DNA from: Oscillospiraceae bacterium
GTDB lineage: Bacteria > Bacillota > Clostridia > Oscillospirales > Oscillospiraceae
DNA: 36,348 nucleotides
Direction of reading: 5' to 3'
Assembly (NCBI GenBank): GCA_021769865.1
Contig: JAETSB010000018.1
Location: forward strand, 1 to 36,348
Shown: positions 8,751 through 15,932 of the stretch, one piece after another
How positions within the stretch are numbered: the first letter of the stretch is position 1
How the letters are laid out: every line of letters starts with the position of its first letter
Made by a program: the position numbers and the translations under genes
The notes under the pieces: generated by a model
What the model saw: only the letters and a program-made list of their open reading frames with translations
Database searches by the model: none
What the model was told of the DNA's origin: nothing

Positions 8751-9496
8751 TGAACGCGCGCCGTTACGAAACCCTGGACACGATCCGGGGTTTCGCTCTT
8801 ATCAGCATGATTTTATACCACGCCGCCTGGGATATGGTCTATCTATTCGGCGCGGACTGGCCCTGGTACCGCGGCTTCGCCGCCCACGTCTGGCAGCAGA
8901 GCATCTGCTGGACCTTCATCCTCCTCTCAGGCTATTGCTGGGCCCTGGGGCGGCGTCAGCTCCGGCGGGGGCTGACGGTGTTTCTCTGCGGGGCGCTGAT
9001 CACCGCCGTCACATGGCTGTTCATGCGGTCCAACCTGGTTTACTGCGGCGTACTGACCCTGCTGGGGGCCTCGGCCCTGCTGCTGATTCCCCTGGCCCCG
9101 GCGCTGGAGCGGCTTCCCGCCCGGGCCGGGCTGGCGGGCAGCTTCGGCCTGTTCCTGCTCCTCCGGGACGTGAACGCCGGTTTCCTGGGCTTTGAGGGAC
9201 TGCGCCCGGCCGCCCTGCCGGAGGGACTGTACCGGGACCATCTCACCGCCCTGCTGGGCTTCCCCCCGGCGGACTTCTTCTCCACGGATTACTTCTCCCT
9301 CCTGCCCTGGTTCTTTCTGTTTCTGACGGGATACTTTCTCTTCCGCCTCCGGCGGTCGGACCCGCGGGAGGGGAAGCGAGTCCCTCTTGTGACGGCCATG
9401 GGGCGGCGATCCCTTCTCATCTACATGCTCCACCAGCCGGTGATCTACGCCCTGCTGACGGCAGGCCACTTTCTCTTGACAGGAGCGACTTCATGA
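8750..9496 (+). CDS. DUF1624/HGSNAT-like multi-pass membrane protein
   Basis: 248 residues. The opening RRYETLDTIRGFALISMIL followed by YHAAWDMVYLFG is the signature of the DUF1624 group, related to the catalytic domain of heparan-alpha-glucosaminide N-acetyltransferase and to acyltransferase-3 proteins. About seven hydrophobic segments are visible, with the conserved H near residue 21 and a C-terminal GRRSLLIYMLHQPVIYALL helix also typical of the family. The role would be transfer of an acyl group across the membrane to a glycan or lipid, but the substrate is unknown. It starts on the TGATG overlap with proS and ends in an ATGA overlap with the next gene, so translation is coupled. Confidence 0.8.
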   Translation: MNARRYETLDTIRGFALISMILYHAAWDMVYLFGADWPWYRGFAAHVWQQSICWTFILLSGYCWALGRRQLRRGLTVFLCGALITAVTWLFMRSNLVYCGVLTLLGASALLLIPLAPALERLPARAGLAGSFGLFLLLRDVNAGFLGFEGLRPAALPEGLYRDHLTALLGFPPADFFSTDYFSLLPWFFLFLTGYFLFRLRRSDPREGKRVPLVTAMGRRSLLIYMLHQPVIYALLTAGHFLLTGATS

Positions 9497-12135
9497 ACAA
9501 GCTGATCCTGGGCGTCCTGGCCCACGTGGACGCCGGAAAAACCACCCTCTCCGAGGCCCTGCTGTACCGGAGCGGGGCCATCCGCCGCCTGGGCCGGGTG
9601 GACCACGGGGACGCCTTTCTGGACACCGACGCCATGGAGCGGGAGCGGGGCATCACCATCTTCTCCAAGCAGGCGGAGTTCTCCCTGGGGGGCCTGGCCG
9701 TCACCCTGCTGGACACCCCGGGCCACGTGGACTTCTCCGCCGAGGCGGAGCGGGTGCTCCAGGTGCTGGACTGCGCCGTGCTGGTGGTCAGCGGGTCCGA
9801 CGGGGTCCAGGCCCACACCCGAACCCTCTGGCGGCTGCTGGAGCGGTACGAAGTCCCCACGTTTCTCTTCATCAACAAGATGGACCTGGCGGGGCGGGAC
9901 CGGGAGGCGCTTCTATCGGAACTGAAAACCCGCCTGAACGGCGGCTGCACGGACTTCTCCCTCCCGACAGACCAGCTGGCGGAGGAGGCCGCCGTCTGCG
10001 ACGAGGCCCTGCTGGAGCGGTATCTGGAGACCGGGGAGATCTCGGAGGCGGACCTGACGGATCTCATCCGGCGGCGGAAGCTGTTCCCCTGCCTCTTCGG
10101 CTCCGCGCTGAAGCTGGAGGGGGTGGACGGGCTGCTGGAGGTGATCCGGCGGTACGCGCCCCTGCGGACGTATCCCGAGGACTTCGGCGCCCGGGTCTTT
10201 AAGGTCTCCCGGGACGACCGGGGGGCCCGGCTCACCTGGATGAAGGTCACCGGCGGCGCGCTGAGGCCCAAGGATGTCCTCACCAACCGCCGGGCAGACA
10301 CTCCGGAGGAGGAAATCTGGGAGGAAAAGGCGGACCAGCTCCGCCTCTACTCCGGGGCCAAATTCCGCACGGTCGACGAGGCCCCCGCCGGGACGGTCGT
10401 GGCCGTCACGGGCTTGAGCCGGGCCCTCCCCGGCCAGGGGCTGGGCTATGAAACGGCCTGGACCGTTCCCTCCCTGGAGCCGGTGCTGGCCTATCAGATG
10501 GAGACGGAGGCGGACCCCTCCGCCGCCCTGAAAGCCCTGCGGCTTTTGGAGGAGGAGGACCCCCAGCTGCGGGTCTCCTGGACGGCCGGGGCCATCCGGG
10601 TCCAGCTGATGGGAGAGGTCCAGATCGAGATTTTGCAGCGCCGCCTGCGGGAGCGCTTCGGCATTGAGGCGCGCTTTGGCGCGGGCCGGGTGGTGTACCG
10701 GGAGACCATCGCCGAAGCGGTGGAGGGCGTGGGCCACTTCGAGCCCCTGCGGCACTACGCCGAGGTGCACCTGCTCTTAGAGCCCCTGCCCCGGGGGACG
10801 GGCCTCCGCTTCGCCACCGTCTGCCCGGAGGACCAGCTGGACGGCCACTGGCAGCGGCTGGTCCTGACCCACCTGTGGGAAAAGCCCCACCTGGGGGTCC
10901 TCACCGGGTCTCCCATCACGGACATGAAGCTCACCTTGACGGCGGGCCGGGCCCACGAGAAGCACACCGAGGGGGGCGACTTCCGCCAGGCCACCTACCG
11001 GGCGGTGCGCCAGGGCCTCATGAGCGCGGAGAGTATCCTTTTGGAGCCCTGGTACGCCTTCCGCCTGGAGCTGCCGGGGGCCCAGCTGGGCCGGGCCCTG
11101 AGCGACGTCCAGCAGATGGGCGGCGAGACGGAGCCGGCGGAGACCGTGGGGGACGAGGCCGTCCTCACCGGCGAGGCCCCCGTGGCCGCCATGGGGGACT
11201 ACGCCCGGGAGGTGGCCGCCTACACCCGGGGGCAGGGCCGCCTGAGCCTCCGCCCCGCGGGCTACCGGCCCTGCGCCAATCCGGAAACGATTATCGAGGC
11301 CATGGGCTACGACCCGGAACGGGACGTGGAGAACACGCCGGACTCCGTCTTCTGCGCCCACGGCGCGGGCTATACCGTGAAGTGGAGCGAGGTCCCCGCC
11401 CGGGCCCATGTGGACAGCGGCGTTCGCCTGAACGCGCCGGAACCGGAGGAGGTCCGGAAACCGGAGACCCGGCGGAGCGCCGCCTACGCCGGGACCATCG
11501 AGCAGGACAAGGAGCTCCAGGCCATCTTCGAGCGGACCTACGGCAAGGGGAAGCGCCGGGACTTCCTGCCGCCGAAACCGCCCCGGAGGCCCGCCCCGCA
11601 GGACGCGCCGGAGCGCCGTTCCATCCCCCGTCCGCCCGCCGGGCCGGAGTATCTGCTGGTGGACGGGTACAACATCATCTTCGCCTGGGACGAGCTGAAG
11701 GCTATTGCCCAGGACAGCCTGGACGCGGCCCGGAAGGCCCTCTGTGACCTCCTGTGCAACTACCAGGGCTGCCGGAGGTGCGAGGTCATCGCCGTCTTCG
11801 ACGCCTACAAGGTCCGGGGCGGCCGGGGGTCCGTGGAGAAATACCACAACATCCACGTGGTCTATACCAAGGAGGCGGAGACGGCGGACGCCTACATCGA
11901 GCGGGCCACCTACGAGCTGGGGAAGCACCACCGGGTGAAGGTGGCCACCTCCGACGGGCCGGAGCAGCTCATCATCCTGGGCCACGGGGCCCTTCGGGTC
12001 TCCGCCTCCGCCTTCCGGGAGGAGGTGGAGCAGGTCCAGGGCCAGATCGCCCGGATTCTGGCCCAGAACAACCGCCGGGGCCACGGGGCCCTTCGGGCCG
12101 CCATGGAAAAGGCGGAACAGCAGAAGGAGGAATGA
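9493..12135 (+). CDS. Tet(M)-like ribosome-binding GTPase fused to a Rae1/YacP-type NYN endoribonuclease domain
   Basis: 880 residues. The N-terminal part (about 1-640) has the layout of EF-G and Tet(M)-type ribosomal protection GTPases: G1 AHVDAGKT (10-17), RGIT (52-55), G3 DTPGH (74-78), G4 NKMD (128-131), then the beta-barrel and EF-G-like domains, with a C-terminal DSVF...GAGYTVKW segment. A basic, proline-rich linker (about 635-718) leads to a NYN domain (about 719-870): LLVDGYNIIFAWDELK, VIAVFDAYKV, YTKEAETADAYIE and ATSDGPEQLIILGHGALR. These match B. subtilis YacP/Rae1, an endonuclease that cuts mRNA in the ribosomal A site. The fusion suggests a factor that enters the A site by GTPase action and delivers a nuclease. 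Tetracycline resistance cannot be inferred. Confidence 0.9.
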   Translation: MNKLILGVLAHVDAGKTTLSEALLYRSGAIRRLGRVDHGDAFLDTDAMERERGITIFSKQAEFSLGGLAVTLLDTPGHVDFSAEAERVLQVLDCAVLVVSGSDGVQAHTRTLWRLLERYEVPTFLFINKMDLAGRDREALLSELKTRLNGGCTDFSLPTDQLAEEAAVCDEALLERYLETGEISEADLTDLIRRRKLFPCLFGSALKLEGVDGLLEVIRRYAPLRTYPEDFGARVFKVSRDDRGARLTWMKVTGGALRPKDVLTNRRADTPEEEIWEEKADQLRLYSGAKFRTVDEAPAGTVVAVTGLSRALPGQGLGYETAWTVPSLEPVLAYQMETEADPSAALKALRLLEEEDPQLRVSWTAGAIRVQLMGEVQIEILQRRLRERFGIEARFGAGRVVYRETIAEAVEGVGHFEPLRHYAEVHLLLEPLPRGTGLRFATVCPEDQLDGHWQRLVLTHLWEKPHLGVLTGSPITDMKLTLTAGRAHEKHTEGGDFRQATYRAVRQGLMSAESILLEPWYAFRLELPGAQLGRALSDVQQMGGETEPAETVGDEAVLTGEAPVAAMGDYAREVAAYTRGQGRLSLRPAGYRPCANPETIIEAMGYDPERDVENTPDSVFCAHGAGYTVKWSEVPARAHVDSGVRLNAPEPEEVRKPETRRSAAYAGTIEQDKELQAIFERTYGKGKRRDFLPPKPPRRPAPQDAPERRSIPRPPAGPEYLLVDGYNIIFAWDELKAIAQDSLDAARKALCDLLCNYQGCRRCEVIAVFDAYKVRGGRGSVEKYHNIHVVYTKEAETADAYIERATYELGKHHRVKVATSDGPEQLIILGHGALRVSASAFREEVEQVQGQIARILAQNNRRGHGALRAAMEKAEQQKEE

Positions 12136-12137
12136 CT

Positions 12138-12623
12138 ATGGGAGGAACGCTTTTCACCGCGCTGGCCGCCTATTCCGGCTGCGCCGCCGCCCGGCGGTAC
12201 CTGGACCGGCATCCGGCCCATGCCCGCTCCAGCCGCCGGGACGCGGACTTCCTGGGGGGCCGGGTCCGGATCAAGTCTGTCTGGAACGAGGGGGCGGCGT
12301 TCGGTCTGCCCATCCCGGCGGAGATCCTGCCTCTGGCCTCGGCGGCGGCGCTGGGCCTTTTGTGGAACGGACGGAAGCGCTGCCCCCTGGGGACGGGGCT
12401 GATCCTGGGCGGGGGCCTGAGCAATCTCCAGGAGCGCCTGACGGAGGGCCGGGTCTGCGACTACCTCCAATTCCCCCGGGCCCCGAGGCCTCTGGACCGC
12501 TACGTCTTCAACCTGGCGGACCTGTGCCTGTTCACCGGCGGGGTCCTCTGCCTCCGGCGGGAAAGGGGCCGGTCCCGTTCAGGGAAAACGGAAAAGGCCC
12601 GCCGTAAAAACGGCGGGCGCTGA
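12138..12623 (+). CDS. Signal peptidase II-like membrane protein (divergent LspA)
   Basis: 161 residues with four predicted membrane helices. Signal peptidase II removes lipoprotein signal peptides. Seen motifs: WNEGAAFGL (the LspA NxGAAFG box), GGGLSNLQERL (counterpart of GGxxGNxxDR, with Glu in place of Asp), VCDYLQF (first catalytic Asp) and YVFNLADLCLF (FNxAD, second catalytic Asp). Both catalytic aspartates are thus kept, so activity is possible. It could be a divergent paralogue rather than the main LspA. The ATG at 12138 is preferred, 7 bases after AGAAGGAGG; an ATG at 12132 overlaps the previous stop (ATGA) but sits too close to that site. Last gene of the proS operon. The C-terminal tail is rich in Arg/Lys. 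Confidence 0.75.
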   Translation: MGGTLFTALAAYSGCAAARRYLDRHPAHARSSRRDADFLGGRVRIKSVWNEGAAFGLPIPAEILPLASAAALGLLWNGRKRCPLGTGLILGGGLSNLQERLTEGRVCDYLQFPRAPRPLDRYVFNLADLCLFTGGVLCLRRERGRSRSGKTEKARRKNGGR

Positions 12624-12636
12624 AACAGCCCGGGGC

Positions 12637-12666
12637 TTGACAGAAGGGGGAGCCCTGGACTATAAT
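12637..12666 (+). promoter_or_regulatory. Strong SigA promoter reading into the mini-ORF locus
   Basis: TTGACA (12637-12642), 18-base spacer, TATAAT (12661-12666): perfect -35 and -10 hexamers. There is no plus-strand gene directly downstream for 250 bases, which points to a non-coding RNA. Confidence 0.85.
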
Positions 12667-12672
12667 GTAGTC

Positions 12673-12762
12673 AGGCGCCGCGGCAAGCGGGCGGCCCCTT
12701 ACGTTATGGTCTAAAGCATTGCCTTAGAAACCGTCACCGGTCGGGGTGGCGGTTTCTGCGTT
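12673..12762 (+). ncRNA. Candidate antisense RNA opposite the 25-codon ORF
   Basis: Predicted from the consensus promoter at 12637-12666 and a GC-rich hairpin (12726-12756, AGAAACCG.../...CGGTTTCT) followed by a modestly T-rich tail. The RNA would be about 90 bases and its 3' third is complementary to the end and stop codon of the mini-ORF on the other strand. No known RNA family (SRP, 6S, tmRNA, RNase P) is recognised in it. Ends are approximate. Confidence 0.55.
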
Positions 12763-12811
12763 TCACAACAATCGTTACCGTGAAGGCTCCGATATGTAAT
12801 GTAATCCGCAT
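12734..12811 (-). CDS. 25-aa hydrophobic/basic peptide, candidate type I toxin
   Basis: The ORF begins MRITLHIGAFTV and ends KRRNRHPDR: a 16-residue apolar, beta-branched stretch and a strongly basic tail. A ribosome site (GGGGGTGA) lies 5-12 bases upstream but is buried in a stem (12814-12841, GGTCAC/GTGACC plus CCCC/GGGG), and a promoter (TTGCAT, 17 bases, TATCGT) lies 65-93 bases upstream on the minus strand. The 3' end is covered by the opposite-strand RNA. Buried ribosome site, long leader, tiny peptide and 3' antisense RNA are the layout of type I toxin-antitoxin loci such as txpA/ratA. No family is named from sequence alone; toxicity is inferred. Confidence 0.6.
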   Translation of the reverse strand: MRITLHIGAFTVTIVVKRRNRHPDR

Positions 12812-12813
12812 GC

Positions 12814-12841
12814 GGTCACCCCCTTTCGGGGAAACGTGACC
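12814..12841 (-). promoter_or_regulatory. Hairpin covering the ribosome site of the mini-ORF
   Basis: Stem of GGTCAC with GTGACC and CCCC with GGGG, bulged by four bases, ending two bases from the start codon. It pairs the GGGGGTGA ribosome site, so translation would be weak unless the mRNA is processed or refolded. Confidence 0.6.
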
Positions 12842-12870
12842 TCCCGCCTGCCGCTTTTGTGCGGCGCCTG

Positions 12871-12904
12871 TTGACACGATACCATACCTTTCGCTAAAAT
12901 GCAA
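12871..12904. promoter_or_regulatory. Two overlapping antiparallel promoters
   Basis: Plus strand: TTGACA (12871-12876), 18 bases, TAAAAT (12895-12900), serving the DnaD operon at 12925. Minus strand: TTGCAT (12904-12899), 17 bases, TATCGT (12881-12876), serving the mini-ORF. The hexamers occupy the same 34 bases, so polymerase binding in one direction should exclude the other. Confidence 0.7.
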
Positions 12905-12924
12905 GAAAGAAAGGAGGCGCTCTG

Positions 12925-13860
12925 ATGTCCAGCGTCCTTGTCCGCGCGCCCGACGAGCCCGTCACCCTCACCTCCCAGGCGGTGAAGCGCCTCCTGGACC
13001 GGGGGGACGGGGACGCCGCCCTCCTCTACCTGGCCCTCCTGCGCCGCCGGGGCGACGCGCCTCCCCGGTCCCTGGCGGGAGAGCTCCGCTGGGACCGCAG
13101 CCGCATCGAGGCGGCGGAGGCCGCCCTCCGGGACCTGGGGCTCATCGCCCCCCAGGTCCCTCCCGCCGAGCCCGCCGACGAGCCCCCCGCCTACCGCCAG
13201 GAGGAGCTGGCCGGGAAGCTGGAGGAGAGCGAGGACTTCCGCCGCCTCACCGCCGAGGTGGAGCGGAAGCTGGGCAAACGCCTCACCACGGCGGACCTGT
13301 CCGCCCTGCTGGGGCTGTATGACTACTTGGGGCTTCCCTCCGACGTGATCTACCTCCTGGTCTGCCACTGCGCGGAGCGCGCCGCCGCCCGCTTCGGCCC
13401 GGGCCGGAGGCCCACCCTCCGCCAGATCGAGCGGGAGGGCTACGCCTGGGCCCGGCGGGGCATCGACACCCAGGCCGCCGCCGCCGAGTACCTCCGGAAC
13501 TACGGCCGGAGGCAGGAGGCCGTTCCCGCCTTTATGCGGGCCCTCCGCCTGGGGGAACGGCCCCCCGCCGCCAGCGAGGAGCGCTATCTGCTCCAGTGGC
13601 TGGAGTGGGGCTTCTCCCCGGAGGCCGCCGCCCTGGCCTATGACAAGACCGTCCTCAAGTGCCACGAGTTCAAGTGGAGCTACTGCAACGGCATCCTCCG
13701 CCGCTGGCACGAGGCGGGGCTCCACACCGTGGACGAGATCGAGGCGGGGGACAGGCGTCCCCGGCCCCCGGCGGCGTCCGGCGCCCCGGCCCCCTCCGGC
13801 AAGGCCGGGGGGAACGCCTGGATGCGCAAGTACATCCAGCAGCGGAGAAAGGAGGAGTGA
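12925..13860 (+). CDS. DnaD-domain replication/primosome protein
   Basis: 311 residues. An N-terminal winged-helix-like region (about 10-80) is followed by two DnaB_2/DnaD-type helical repeats (about 95-175 and 205-270). The second ends in FKWSYCNGILRRWHEAGL, the aromatic-rich YxxxILxxW signature of this domain that contacts DNA. DnaD/DnaB proteins of Firmicutes prepare origin or restart DNA for helicase loading. A Pro/Ala/Ser-rich linker precedes a basic C-terminus (MRKYIQQRRKEE). It is immediately followed by the helicase loader (3 bases between stop and start), which supports the replication role. Ribosome site AAAGGAGG, 8 bases upstream. Confidence 0.85.
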   Translation: MSSVLVRAPDEPVTLTSQAVKRLLDRGDGDAALLYLALLRRRGDAPPRSLAGELRWDRSRIEAAEAALRDLGLIAPQVPPAEPADEPPAYRQEELAGKLEESEDFRRLTAEVERKLGKRLTTADLSALLGLYDYLGLPSDVIYLLVCHCAERAAARFGPGRRPTLRQIEREGYAWARRGIDTQAAAAEYLRNYGRRQEAVPAFMRALRLGERPPAASEERYLLQWLEWGFSPEAAALAYDKTVLKCHEFKWSYCNGILRRWHEAGLHTVDEIEAGDRRPRPPAASGAPAPSGKAGGNAWMRKYIQQRRKEE

Positions 13861-13863
13861 GCC

Positions 13864-14859
13864 ATGGCCTATGACGGAAAGATCGTCCGCCGGGCCCTCC
13901 GGCGCTTTGAAGAGGACAAGCGGAACCGGGAGGACCGGGCCTGGGACCGCCGGGAGAGCGTCTTTCTCCGCCAGCCCCGGCTCCGGGAGATCGACGCGGA
14001 GCTCCGCTCCACCATGAGCCGCATCCTCTCCACCGCCCTGCGGAAGGGGACGGACCCCCGGGCGGCGGTGGAGGCCCTGAAAAAGCAGAACCTGGGACTC
14101 CAGGAGGAGCGGGCGCTGCTGCTGGAGGGCCTGGGCCTCCCGGCGGACTGCCTGGAGGACAAGCCCGCCTGCCCCCTCTGCCAGGATACCGGCTGGCGGG
14201 AGGGGCGGATGTGCCGCTGCCTGAAGGCCTACTGCGCCCGGGAACAGCAAAAGGAGCTCAGCCGGATGCTGGACCTGGGAACCCAGAGCTTCGAGACCTT
14301 TTCCCTGGACTGGTACGACCAGGCGGAGGACCCGGCCCTGGGCGTCTCTCCCCGGGAGAATATGGATTGGATCTACCGGACCTGCAAGCGCTACGCCGCC
14401 GCCTTCGGCCCGGGGAGCGGGAACCTTCTCCTCACCGGGGACCCGGGGCTGGGGAAGACCTTCCTCTCCGCCGCCGTCGCCCGGGAGGTCAGCGGCGAGG
14501 GCTTCTCCGTGGTCTACGACACCGCCGCCCACATCTTCGACCGCTTCGAGGCCCGGAAGTTCGGCCGGGAGGCGGGGGAGGCCGTGGAGGCCGACGTGGA
14601 CCGGGTGCTGGACTGCGACCTGCTGATCCTGGACGACCTGGGGACGGAGCTGACCACCCCCTTCGTCCAGAGCGCCCTGTACACCATCGTCAACGGCCGC
14701 ATCACGGACCGGCGGGCCACCATCCTCAGCACAAACCTGAAGCTGGAGGACCTGGCCCGGCGGTACACGCCTCAGATCGTCTCCCGCATCGAGGGGGAGT
14801 ATCAGGTCCTGCCCTTCTTCGGGGAGGACATCCGGCGGCTGAAAAAGGAGCGGGGATAA
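13864..14859 (+). CDS. dnaI: DnaC/DnaI-type replicative helicase loader ATPase
   Basis: 331 residues. An N-terminal coiled-coil and cysteine cluster (C103-x2-C106, C117-x-C119, C124) probably binds zinc and contacts the helicase. The C-terminal AAA+ domain has Walker A GDPGLGKT (192-199), Walker B LLILDDLG (253-260) and an arginine in the SRIEGEYQVLPFFGEDIR segment near the end, as in DnaC/DnaI/IstB ATPases. It loads DnaB-type helicase onto single-stranded DNA. It is not an IstB transposition helper: no transposase is adjacent and the partner gene is a DnaD protein. Its stop codon abuts the stop of the convergent gene without any gap. Confidence 0.9.
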   Translation: MAYDGKIVRRALRRFEEDKRNREDRAWDRRESVFLRQPRLREIDAELRSTMSRILSTALRKGTDPRAAVEALKKQNLGLQEERALLLEGLGLPADCLEDKPACPLCQDTGWREGRMCRCLKAYCAREQQKELSRMLDLGTQSFETFSLDWYDQAEDPALGVSPRENMDWIYRTCKRYAAAFGPGSGNLLLTGDPGLGKTFLSAAVAREVSGEGFSVVYDTAAHIFDRFEARKFGREAGEAVEADVDRVLDCDLLILDDLGTELTTPFVQSALYTIVNGRITDRRATILSTNLKLEDLARRYTPQIVSRIEGEYQVLPFFGEDIRRLKKERG

Positions 14860-15486
14860 CTACCGCGCCGCCCACGCCCTTCCCCACACCGCCAGCGCCG
14901 CCCCCGTCAGCGCCCAGCCGAAGACGCAGGAGGCCCAGAACCGCGTCCCGCCCAGGTCCCACAGCGCCGCCCCCAGAACGGTGGCGGACAGCACCCGGGG
15001 AAAGCTCCCCAGCAGCCCCCCGGCGAAATAGGCCCGCCGGGACGTGCCCGCCGCCCCCAGCCAGAGGCTCACCAGCTCCGTGGGCAGCACGCCCGCCAGG
15101 CGCAGCAGGAACACCTCCCGCCCCTTCGCCGGGCCCGCCTCCAGCGCCTCCAGGCGGGGATGCCGGACGGCCAGGGCCTCCAGGGCCCCCTGCTTCCGCC
15201 GCCCGATGAGGTACGGCCCCGCCTGGGCCGCCGCCGTGCCGCAGAGGTTTGTCCCCAGGGCCAGGGGGAAGGGGAGGACCAGCCCCGCCGCCGCGGCCAG
15301 CGCCGTGGAGGGCAGGGCCGCCGTCAGGCCCTTGAGGGCGTACAGGCCCAGCAGGGCCAGGGCCGCCAGCCAGGACTGCCTCGTCGTCCAGGCGGAGACC
15401 CGCTCCGCCGTCAGCCCGGCGCGGCAGAACCAGGCCGCAAGGCCCAGCAGAGCCCACAGCAGCAGCGGAAACAGGTATTTTTTCAT
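14860..15486 (-). CDS. VTT/DedA-like (TVP38/TMEM64) membrane protein
   Basis: 208 residues with about six hydrophobic helices. The central part (GLYALKGLTAALPSTALAAA, GLVLPFPLALGTNLCGTAAA) and the helix-rich VFLLRLAGVLPTELVSLWLGAAG are typical of the VTT (SNARE-associated) family, which in other organisms scrambles or flips lipids such as undecaprenyl phosphate. The substrate is not determined by sequence. Ribosome site AAAGGAGG upstream. It is convergent with the helicase loader, with no intergenic base between the two stop codons and no terminator visible there. Confidence 0.8.
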   Translation of the reverse strand: MKKYLFPLLLWALLGLAAWFCRAGLTAERVSAWTTRQSWLAALALLGLYALKGLTAALPSTALAAAAGLVLPFPLALGTNLCGTAAAQAGPYLIGRRKQGALEALAVRHPRLEALEAGPAKGREVFLLRLAGVLPTELVSLWLGAAGTSRRAYFAGGLLGSFPRVLSATVLGAALWDLGGTRFWASCVFGWALTGAALAVWGRAWAAR

Positions 15487-15539
15487 GGGGCCCTCCTTTC
15501 GGCAAATGGCAAAGCAGGGCTAGTATGCCCCGAAATCGG

Positions 15540-15671
15540 TTTTAGGAAAGACGTTACGATCACGCAAGGAAAGGGGTGTCTGCGGGGGGAACCCGCAACG
15601 GTTCCCCCCGCGGGATTTCAATAAGCCCGCCGCAGCGGCCGTCTTTTGCCACAGGCAAACGACGGTGTCCG
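15540..15671. other. Hairpin-rich intergenic stretch left of the island
   Basis: Between the VTT gene start (15486) and the terminator at 15672 there is no credible gene. It holds two perfect or near-perfect stems: 15582-15592 with 15601-15611 (GCGGGGGGAAC), and 15639-15650 with 15654-15665. They may belong to a small RNA or old terminators; nothing further can be said. Confidence 0.5.
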
Positions 15672-15714
15672 CCAAAAAAAGAGAGACAGGCATTGCCTGT
15701 CTCTCTTTTTTTGG
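15672..15714. terminator. Bidirectional terminator, originally downstream of tRNA-Ser
   Basis: Perfect 21-bp arms (15672-15692 and 15694-15714) with A7 and T7 tracts. It directly adjoins the left copy of the tRNA 3' end, so before island insertion it would have ended the tRNA-Ser transcript. Confidence 0.9.
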
Positions 15715-15770
15715 CGGAGAAGGAGGGATTCGAACCCTCGAGACCCTTTAGGGGCCTACATGATTTCCAA
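15710..15770. repeat. attL: 61-bp copy of the tRNA-Ser 3' end
   Basis: Identical to 23211-23271. It covers the 3' end of the tRNA (CCA, acceptor, T arm, variable arm and 3' anticodon arm) and then diverges. It cannot encode a working tRNA. Confidence 0.95.
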
Positions 15771-15831
15771 GGACGGTTTGCATACAAATTTACGATATAT
15801 TTTCATATTTCGTCACTTTTCTTTTATAAAT

Positions 15832-15880
15832 AAATCCCCTGGTATGAGGAAACTTCCGTTTCTTCATACCTGGGGATTTT
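15832..15880 (-). terminator. Terminator of the DUF2085 operon
   Basis: An imperfect stem of about 20 bp (15832-15852 with 15859-15880; AAATCCCC...GGGGATTT, GGTATGA...TCATACC) lies 44 bases after the DUF2085 stop. The minus strand continues ATTTATTTATAAAAG, a weak U-rich tail. Confidence 0.6.
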
Positions 15881-15906
15881 ACTGTTTATAGTGTTTCAAA
15901 TAGCCT

Positions 15907-15932
15907 CGGGCAGCATTTGGGCGTCACGGTGA
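15907..15932. repeat. 26-bp direct repeat, left copy
   Basis: Identical to 23072-23097 near the other end of the island. This copy overlaps the last codons and stop of the DUF2085 gene. Confidence 0.85.

Noticed and set aside
9493..12135. Tetracycline resistance gene
   Set aside because: The GTPase part is Tet(M)-like, but the gene is in a core operon with GC like its surroundings and carries a nuclease domain; resistance cannot be inferred.
12673..12762. A known housekeeping RNA (4.5S, 6S) or riboswitch
   Set aside because: No conserved core of those families is seen; size and antisense position fit a small regulatory RNA better.
12775..14532. A 585-codon open frame on the minus strand
   Set aside because: It lies antisense to the DnaD and helicase-loader genes, has Pro/Gly/Ala-rich composition typical of frames opposite GC-rich genes, and no ribosome site.
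15710..15770. A second tRNA-Ser gene
   Set aside because: Only the 3' 61 bases are present; acceptor 5' strand, D arm and half of the anticodon arm are missing.
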